A program made the translations under genes and the position numbers. From NCBI RefSeq assembly GCF_003231305.1, contig NZ_QKVM01000020.1, forward strand, positions 1 to 64,000: 64,000 nt of DNA, in the 5' to 3' direction. The notes beneath the pieces were generated by a model, which saw nothing but the letters and a program-made list of their open reading frames with translations, was not told where the DNA came from and made no database searches. Origin of the DNA: Pseudomonas sichuanensis. GTDB lineage: Bacteria; Pseudomonadota; Gammaproteobacteria; Pseudomonadales; Pseudomonadaceae. Within the stretch, counting starts at the first letter, position 1; each line of letters begins with the position of its first letter. This document shows positions 56,935 to 64,000 of this stretch, one piece after another.

Positions 56935-57435
56935 TCCCAGGCAATTCAAGGCCTCGACCAAAGGCCTTGAAACTGACCGGCAAGTCGCATTAGACCAAAG
57001 ATGTAGTAACCAGAAAAAAGCACTACAAAATCGTTGACAGGCTCTTTTTGGCAAAGGCATGATGGCCTCGCTCCCGCTAATCAGAGGCCCTGGCAAGGGT
57101 CTTCGGAGCGCCCTGCACACCACCAGCGCAGGCGCTTCGTGTCCATACGGCCCACAAGGCGGTTCGACGGGATTGCGACTGCAACGAAGAAGTTGTCCCG
57201 AGGGACGGAAGCGCATCACCGCAGTCATCAGCAATCGCGTAGCACCGCAGCACGGCATCCACGAGCCAATCTGCAGCGCACGCCTTCGCCCGGCCTGCAC
57301 ACCCTTCCCCCCCTTCGAGCCTTCTGCGTTCGCCGCCGCACTCCCCCGGACAGGACAGCCGCCCGGCCCTCTGACCCGCGTTTGTCGAGCATCAGCACAA
57401 TTACACTCAAGATCGATGCGACGAGGTTTATTTCC
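56935..57435. other. aceA upstream region and long leader
   Basis: 501 nt without a supported gene. A perfect 10-bp hairpin (TTCAAGGCCT and AGGCCTTGAA, 56945-56971) follows the secretin-like gene. A sigma-70-like promoter is at 57034-57063. The remaining 370 nt up to the aceA ATG hold no gene I can support and would be an unusually long 5' untranslated region if that promoter is the one used. Confidence 0.5.
57034..57063 (+). promoter_or_regulatory. candidate sigma-70 promoter of aceA
   Basis: TTGACA (57034-57039), an 18-nt spacer and CATGAT (57058-57063). The -35 is perfect and the -10 matches 4 of 6. It lies about 370 nt before aceA. Confidence 0.45.
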
Positions 57436-58761
57436 ATGGCACTGACACGCGAACAGCAAATTGCAGCCCTCGAGAAAGACTGGGCCGAAAACCCGCGCTG
57501 GAAAGGCGTGACCCGTACCTACACCGCCGCTGATGTCGTTCGCCTGCGTGGCTCGCTGCAACCGGAGCACACCCTGGCTCGCCAGGGCGCAGAGAAACTG
57601 TGGAAGCTGGTCACCCAAGGTGCCCACCCGTCCTTCCGCCCAGAAAAAGATTTCGTCAACTGCATGGGCGCCCTGACCGGCGGCCAGGCAGTGCAGCAGG
57701 TCAAGGCCGGCATCCAGGCCATCTACCTGTCCGGCTGGCAGGTTGCCGCCGACAACAACTCGGCCGAATCGATGTACCCCGACCAGTCGCTGTACCCGGT
57801 CGACTCGGTACCGACCGTGGTCAAGCGCATCAACAACTCGTTCCGCCGCGCCGACCAGATCCAGTGGAAAGCCGGCAAGAACCCGGGCGACGAAGGCTAC
57901 ATCGACTACTTCGCGCCGATCGTGGCTGACGCCGAAGCCGGTTTCGGCGGCGTGCTGAACGCCTACGAGCTGATGAAGAACATGATCGAAGCGGGCGCCG
58001 CCGGCGTGCACTTCGAAGACCAGCTGGCCTCGGTGAAAAAATGCGGCCACATGGGCGGCAAGGTACTGGTACCGACCCAGGAAGCCGTACAGAAGCTGGT
58101 GGCTGCCCGCTTGGCCGCCGACGTTGCCGGTGTACCGACCATCATCCTGGCCCGTACCGACGCCAACGCCGCCGACCTGCTGACCAGCGACTGCGACCCG
58201 TACGACCAGCCGTTCGTGATCGGCGACCGTACCCGTGAAGGCTTCTACAAAGTCCGCGCCGGCCTCGACCAGGCCATCTCCCGCGGCCTGGCCTACGCGC
58301 CGTATGCCGACCTGATCTGGTGCGAAACCGCCAAGCCGGACCTGGACGAGGCCCGTCGCTTCGCCGAAGCGATCAAGAAGGAATACCCGGACCAGCTGCT
58401 GTCGTACAACTGCTCGCCTTCCTTCAACTGGAAGAAGAACCTGGACGACGCCACCATCGCCAAGTTCCAGCGCGAACTGTCGGCCATGGGCTACAAGCAT
58501 CAGTTCATCACCCTGGCCGGCATCCACAACATGTGGCACGGCATGTTCAACCTGGCGCACGACTACGCCCGCAACGACATGACCGCCTACGTGAAGCTGC
58601 AGGAGCAGGAATTCGCCGACGCCAGCAAAGGCTACACCTTCGTGGCGCACCAGCAGGAAGTGGGCACCGGCTACTTCGACGACATGACCACCGTGATCCA
58701 GGGTGGCGCTTCGTCGGTGACCGCACTGACCGGTTCGACCGAGGAAGAGCAGTTCCACTGA
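57436..58761 (+). CDS. aceA: isocitrate lyase
   Basis: A 441-aa enzyme of the glyoxylate shunt that splits isocitrate into glyoxylate and succinate, needed for growth on acetate and fatty acids. The catalytic Cys203 lies in [15 protein letters not shown], and the metal-binding ADAEAGFGG and VHFEDQ segments are present. The length is that of the E. coli-type enzyme. The start is the ATG at 57436. It stands alone with its own terminator; no aceB or glcB is adjacent. Confidence 0.97.
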   Translation: MALTREQQIAALEKDWAENPRWKGVTRTYTAADVVRLRGSLQPEHTLARQGAEKLWKLVTQGAHPSFRPEKDFVNCMGALTGGQAVQQVKAGIQAIYLSGWQVAADNNSAESMYPDQSLYPVDSVPTVVKRINNSFRRADQIQWKAGKNPGDEGYIDYFAPIVADAEAGFGGVLNAYELMKNMIEAGAAGVHFEDQLASVKKCGHMGGKVLVPTQEAVQKLVAARLAADVAGVPTIILARTDANAADLLTSDCDPYDQPFVIGDRTREGFYKVRAGLDQAISRGLAYAPYADLIWCETAKPDLDEARRFAEAIKKEYPDQLLSYNCSPSFNWKKNLDDATIAKFQRELSAMGYKHQFITLAGIHNMWHGMFNLAHDYARNDMTAYVKLQEQEFADASKGYTFVAHQQEVGTGYFDDMTTVIQGGASSVTALTGSTEEEQFH

Positions 58762-58783
58762 GTTTGGTGAACTGTTGAAAAAT

Positions 58784-58815
58784 AAGGCCCGGGGCTTGTG
58801 AAAGCCCGGGCCTTT
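58784..58815 (+). terminator. terminator of aceA
   Basis: AAGGCCCGGGGCTT / AAGCCCGGGCCTT, one bulged base, followed by TTCTTGTT, 22 nt after the aceA stop. Confidence 0.85.
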
Positions 58816-58833
58816 CTTGTTGCCTGTGTCGAC

Positions 58834-58875
58834 CTCATCGCGGGGCAAGCCCGCTCCCACATGGAGCCCGCGATA
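58834..58875. repeat. single REP element
   Basis: One copy of catcgcggggcaagcccgct (from 58837) followed by a partial inverted stretch (agcccgcgat). It lies between aceA and the YhhN gene. Confidence 0.75.
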
Positions 58876-58942
58876 GGGCCGGCACAGGCAATACTGCAGA
58901 TCAGGTCTATCCTTGTGGCAGCCCAGCCAGCAAGGACCGCCC

Positions 58943-59605
58943 ATGCCCCGTCCAAGCCACCTGATCCTGATCGCCGTCGCAGCCGCTGCCCTCTATCTAT
59001 ATGCACTGGCCAGCGACAACGCCCTGCTCGGCCTGCTGGTCAAACCCATTCCGGTACTGGCCCTGATCGCCTGGCTGAGCACCACACCCGCCACCCCTTA
59101 CCGTCGCTGGATCATGATCGGCCTGGCCTTCTCGGTACTCGGCGACATCCTCCTGGCCATCCCCCGCGACCTGTTCGTGTTCGGCCTGGCCGCGTTCCTG
59201 TGCGCCCACCTCGCCTACCTGCGCGGTTACTGCAGCCTGACCCTGCGCCCGGCCTACCCCTCGCTGGCACTCGCACTGCTGGTGGGCGGCTCGCTGTTCG
59301 GCCTGCTCGCCAGCCACGGCCTGGGCCCACTGCTGATCCCGGTGGCGCTGTATGCCCTGGCGATCGGCTGCATGCTCTGGCGCGCCCTGGCCTGTGGTGG
59401 CGTCGCAGCACTGGGCGCCTGCGCCTTCGTATTCTCCGACAGCCTGATCGGCATCGACCGCTTCGTCAGCCCGTTTGCCGCCGCCCAGTACCTGATCATC
59501 CTGCTCTACTGGCTCGGCCAGTGGCTGATCGCCGCCTCGGTCATTCGCGCCCCAACCTGCGAAGCATTGACCCAGAGCGGTACGCGCGAGCTTGGAAGCT
59601 GCTAG
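58943..59605 (+). CDS. YhhN-family membrane protein (lysoplasmalogenase-like)
   Basis: A 220-aa protein with about seven to eight hydrophobic segments covering nearly the whole length. Family features are WIMIGLAFSVLGDILLAIP and the conserved Asp in VFSDSLIGIDRF. Members such as human TMEM86 hydrolyse lysoplasmalogens; the activity in Pseudomonas is not established. AAGGA lies 6 nt before the ATG at 58943. Confidence 0.9.
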   Translation: MPRPSHLILIAVAAAALYLYALASDNALLGLLVKPIPVLALIAWLSTTPATPYRRWIMIGLAFSVLGDILLAIPRDLFVFGLAAFLCAHLAYLRGYCSLTLRPAYPSLALALLVGGSLFGLLASHGLGPLLIPVALYALAIGCMLWRALACGGVAALGACAFVFSDSLIGIDRFVSPFAAAQYLIILLYWLGQWLIAASVIRAPTCEALTQSGTRELGSC

Positions 59606-59695
59606 AACGAGCGTTTTTCGCATTTGCAAGTGGCGAGGCCGCCCAATGAACTTTGCAAGGCTCAGAACTGCTAAATCAATACAGCTCAATCCAAA

Positions 59696-59710
59696 TGATA
59701 TTAATTATCA
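59696..59710. promoter_or_regulatory. candidate Fur box upstream of nuoA
   Basis: TGATATTAATTATCA against the 7-1-7 consensus TGATAATNATTATCA: 13 of 14 defined bases match, and the palindrome extends two more bases on each side (AA and TT). It lies about 140 bp upstream of the predicted -35. Confidence 0.6.
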
Positions 59711-59847
59711 TTACACAACTAAGCCGTCATTACGTCGAGTAAGAAACATAATTAACAAAACCGCACGCAATGCCCGAAACTCAAGGGTTTCAGCCAGTTA
59801 CGAACGGTTTTTGTTCTTAAACCTACGAATAAATTTGCAACGGAAAT

Positions 59848-59876
59848 TTTACTTGCACCGGGTTTACCCATAAAAT
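59848..59876 (+). promoter_or_regulatory. candidate nuo promoter
   Basis: TTTACT (59848-59853), a 17-nt spacer, TAAAAT (59871-59876). The -10 matches 5 of 6, the -35 4 of 6. It would give a leader of about 100 nt before nuoA. Confidence 0.45.
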
Positions 59877-59985
59877 CAGCGCGATTGATTCAGCTGCGAC
59901 ATTTGGTCACTGCGCCTGCGACACCGCGTCGCCGCTTTACTTATTTCAGACTTCAGAGCTGGGTCTCTGTATAAGGATTTCTAGC

Positions 59986-60399
59986 ATGTCCGATTCGGCA
60001 GGACTCATGGCCCACAACTGGGGCTTTGCCATCTTCCTCCTGGGTGTCGTCGGCCTGTGCGCCTTCATGCTCGGCCTGTCCAGCCTGCTCGGTAGCAAGG
60101 CCTGGGGTCGCGCCAAGAACGAACCCTTCGAATCCGGCATGCTGCCCGTCGGCAGCGCCCGTCTGCGCCTGTCCGCCAAATTCTATCTGGTCGCGATGCT
60201 GTTCGTGATCTTCGATATCGAAGCCCTCTTCCTGTATGCATGGTCTGTGTCCGTCCGCGAAAGCGGCTGGACCGGATTCGTCGAAGCACTCGTTTTCATA
60301 GCAATTCTGTTGGCAGGTCTTGTCTACCTATGGCGCGTCGGGGCGCTCGATTGGGCTCCCGAAGGTCGCCGCAAGCGGCAAGCGAAGCTGAAACAATGA
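59986..60399 (+). CDS. nuoA: NADH-quinone oxidoreductase subunit A
   Basis: A 137-aa membrane subunit of complex I. Three hydrophobic helices are visible (about 13-36, 67-90, 97-118). The conserved loop [13 protein letters not shown] between helices 1 and 2 (Cys-lacking in this lineage) and the acidic FDIEALFLY in helix 2 are present. AAGGA lies 8 nt before the ATG. It opens the nuo operon; nuoB starts 9 nt after it. Confidence 0.97.
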   Translation: MSDSAGLMAHNWGFAIFLLGVVGLCAFMLGLSSLLGSKAWGRAKNEPFESGMLPVGSARLRLSAKFYLVAMLFVIFDIEALFLYAWSVSVRESGWTGFVEALVFIAILLAGLVYLWRVGALDWAPEGRRKRQAKLKQ

Positions 60400-60408
60400 G
60401 GCTTTGGC

Positions 60409-61086
60409 ATGCAATACAATCTCACCAGAATCGATCCGGATGCGCCCAACGAGCAGTACCCGGTCGGTGAACGGGAAACCGTCACCGATCAACTGCTAGA
60501 GGACCAGGTCCACAAGAACATCTACATGGGGAAACTCGAAGATGTGCTGCGTGGCGCGGTCAACTGGGGTCGCAAGAACTCCCTCTGGCCGTACAACTTC
60601 GGCCTGTCCTGCTGCTACGTGGAAATGACCACGGCCTTCACGGCGCCCCACGACATCGCCCGCTTCGGCGCCGAAGTCATCCGGGCCTCGCCGCGCCAGG
60701 CCGACTTCATGGTCATCGCCGGTACCTGCTTCGTGAAGATGGCGCCGATCATCCAGCGCCTGTACGAGCAGATGCTCGAGCCCAAGTGGGTCATCTCCAT
60801 GGGTTCGTGCGCCAACTCCGGCGGCATGTACGACATCTACTCGGTCGTTCAAGGGGTCGACAAGTTCCTCCCCGTGGACGTGTACGTGCCTGGCTGCCCG
60901 CCACGCCCCGAGGCGTTCCTGCAAGGCTTGATGCTGCTGCAGGAGTCGATCGGCCAGGAGCGACGCCCGCTTTCCTGGGTTGTCGGCGATCAAGGCATTT
61001 ACCGTGCCGAGATGCCTGCCCAGAAAGACCTGCGTCGCGAACAGCGTATCGCGGTAACCAACCTGCGCAGCCCCGACGAAGTCTGA
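60409..61086 (+). CDS. nuoB: NADH-quinone oxidoreductase subunit B
   Basis: A 225-aa peripheral subunit that carries iron-sulfur cluster N2, the last donor to quinone. The ligand Cys residues are in LSCCYVEM (tandem pair), GTCFVKM and PGCPPRPE. The family core runs from about residue 50 to 200. It lies 9 nt after nuoA and 79 nt before nuoCD. Confidence 0.98.
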   Translation: MQYNLTRIDPDAPNEQYPVGERETVTDQLLEDQVHKNIYMGKLEDVLRGAVNWGRKNSLWPYNFGLSCCYVEMTTAFTAPHDIARFGAEVIRASPRQADFMVIAGTCFVKMAPIIQRLYEQMLEPKWVISMGSCANSGGMYDIYSVVQGVDKFLPVDVYVPGCPPRPEAFLQGLMLLQESIGQERRPLSWVVGDQGIYRAEMPAQKDLRREQRIAVTNLRSPDEV

Positions 61087-61147
61087 TCCAGCGACCTGCC
61101 GCCCGCTCCCCCTGGAGCCGGCGGCCTGGCTTCATTCTTAACGTTGA

Positions 61148-62947
<1,800 letters not shown>

Positions 62948-62949
62948 GC

Positions 62950-63447
62950 ATGAACAGCACGCTTATCCAAACCGACCGTTTCGCCCTGAGCGAAACCGAG
63001 CGCTCGGCCATCGAGCACGAGATGCACCACTACGAGGACCCGCGCGCGGCGTCCATCGAAGCCCTCAAGATCGTGCAGAAAGAGCGCGGCTGGGTGCCGG
63101 ACGGCGCCATCTACGCCATCGGCGAAGTACTGGGCATCCCCGCCAGCGACGTCGAGGGTGTGGCCACCTTCTACAGCCAGATCTTCCGCCAGCCGGTTGG
63201 CCGCCACATCATCCGCGTGTGCGACAGCATGGTCTGCTACATCGGCGGCCACGAGTCCGTGGTCAGCCAGATCCAGAGCGAGCTGGGCATCGGCCTCGGC
63301 CAGACCACCGCCGACGGGCGTTTCACCCTGCTGCCGGTGTGCTGCCTGGGTAACTGCGACAAGGCCCCGGCGCTGATGATCGACGACGACACCTTTGGCG
63401 ACGTGCAACCTGCCGGCGTCTCCAAGCTGCTGGAGGGTTACGTATGA
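62950..63447 (+). CDS. nuoE: NADH-quinone oxidoreductase subunit E
   Basis: A 165-aa subunit with an N-terminal helical bundle and a thioredoxin-like domain that binds the [2Fe-2S] cluster N1a. The four ligand Cys are in [11 protein letters not shown] (Cys near 92 and 97) and [14 protein letters not shown] (near 133 and 137). The last codons overlap nuoF (ATGA). Confidence 0.98.
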   Translation: MNSTLIQTDRFALSETERSAIEHEMHHYEDPRAASIEALKIVQKERGWVPDGAIYAIGEVLGIPASDVEGVATFYSQIFRQPVGRHIIRVCDSMVCYIGGHESVVSQIQSELGIGLGQTTADGRFTLLPVCCLGNCDKAPALMIDDDTFGDVQPAGVSKLLEGYV

Positions 63448-64000
63448 CCATCACTTCCTTCGGCCCGGCCAACCGCATTGCGCGCAGCGCCGAAACCCAC
63501 CCGCTGACCTGGCGCCTGCGTGACGACGGCGAGCCGGTCTGGCTGGCCGAGTACGAGTCCAAGAACGGCTATGCCGCCGCGCGCAAGGCGCTGGCCGACA
63601 TGTCCGCCGACGACATCGTGCAGAGCGTCAAGGACTCCGGCCTCAAGGGCCGTGGCGGCGCAGGCTTCCCCACTGGCGTGAAGTGGGGCCTGATGCCCAA
63701 AGACGAATCCATGAACATCCGCTACCTGCTGTGCAACGCGGATGAAATGGAGCCCAACACCTGGAAAGACCGCATGCTGATGGAGCAACAGCCCCATCTG
63801 CTGGTCGAAGGCATGCTGATCAGTGCCCGCGCGCTGAAGGCCTACCGCGGCTACATCTTCCTGCGTGGCGAATACACCACCGCGGCGAAGAACCTCAATC
63901 GCGCCATCGACGAAGCCAAGGCCGCAGGCCTTCTGGGCAAGAACATCCTCGGTTCGGGCTTTGACTTCGAGCTGTTCGTGCATACCGGTGCCGGGCGCTA
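63444..64000 (+). CDS. nuoF: NADH-quinone oxidoreductase subunit F (partial)
   Basis: The N-terminal 185 residues of NuoF; the gene runs past the window end. This subunit binds NADH, FMN and cluster N3. The glycine-rich NADH/FMN segment [16 protein letters not shown] (about 66-81) and the following [14 protein letters not shown] are present. The ATG overlaps the nuoE stop by 4 bp. Confidence 0.97.
   Translation, partial: MTITSFGPANRIARSAETHPLTWRLRDDGEPVWLAEYESKNGYAAARKALADMSADDIVQSVKDSGLKGRGGAGFPTGVKWGLMPKDESMNIRYLLCNADEMEPNTWKDRMLMEQQPHLLVEGMLISARALKAYRGYIFLRGEYTTAAKNLNRAIDEAKAAGLLGKNILGSGFDFELFVHTGAGR

Larger units (their letters stand above)
59606..59985. other. AT-rich control region of the nuo operon
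   Basis: 380 nt that are far less GC-rich than the rest of the window, especially 59670-59880. It contains a Fur-like box (59696-59710) and a sigma-70-like promoter (59848-59876). A 93-codon open frame across it (59592-59873) has no ribosome binding site and no recognisable protein and is not called. Confidence 0.7.

Noticed and set aside
59592..59873. 93-codon frame in the AT-rich region before nuoA
   Set aside because: Begins inside the YhhN gene, has no ribosome binding site, and the Arg/Asn-rich translation looks like random AT-rich sequence.

Overview
The window is ordinary chromosome from a Pseudomonas of the P. putida group. The evidence is high GC content, many REP-type palindromes containing the 'cggggcaagcccgctcccac' core, and the gene orders infC-rpmI-rplT-pheS-pheT-ihfA, gacA-uvrC-pgsA-tRNA-Gly and nuoA-B-CD-E-F with a fused nuoCD. 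The taxonomic call is from recalled synteny and protein similarity, not from a search.

Layout. 1-2206 is the right-hand end of an integrated element: two small unknown proteins, an AlpA/excisionase-like protein and a tyrosine integrase whose gene stops 82 bp before the 3' end of a tRNA-Pro(GGG). 2385-9683 is the translation operon thrS-infC-rpmI-rplT-pheS-pheT-ihfA-merR on the minus strand. 10019-11662 holds small genes (a secreted Cys-containing protein, a cold-shock protein, an I78-type inhibitor lipoprotein, a 70-aa unknown). 11634-18839 is a ribose operon, rbsB-rbsA-rbsC-rbsR-rbsK-rbsD, followed by a secreted nucleoside hydrolase that could feed it. 19177-30585 carries a glutaminase-asparaginase with a complete sigma-54 type control region, an RTX lipase, topB, terC, nhaR, sstT, yceH and ahpF. 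30711-33831 has ahpC, gor and galU. 34188-37047 has dkgB, a DUF1348 protein and an unusually short NEL-type E3 ubiquitin ligase-like protein. 37319-40975 has tRNA-Gly, pgsA, uvrC, gacA and an XRE regulator. 41254-48593 mixes an orphan gene, a GNAT enzyme, pit, a GST, an OmpA/DUF4398 pair, a thioesterase and an amino-acid permease. 48847-51260 is a LysR regulator and a GABA-type aminotransferase. 52289-58761 has a second-type EF-G (fusA2), a SulP transporter, a secretin-like protein and aceA. 58943-64000 has a YhhN protein and the first five genes of the complex I operon, with nuoF running off the end.

Main new observations. The thrS leader carries two hairpins whose 7-nt loops present the tRNA-Thr anticodons GGU and UGU, the nearer one at the same distance from the start codon as the E. 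coli thrS translational operator. The asparaginase promoter shows an AauR-like palindrome, an IHF consensus match and a -24/-12 element in order. A 458-aa NEL protein lacks the usual LRR region. A Fur-like 7-1-7 box lies in the AT-rich region before nuoA. A perfect 43-bp hairpin separates the convergent fusA2 and sulP genes. I saw no CRISPR array, no rRNA, no insertion sequence and no clearly new multi-gene system.
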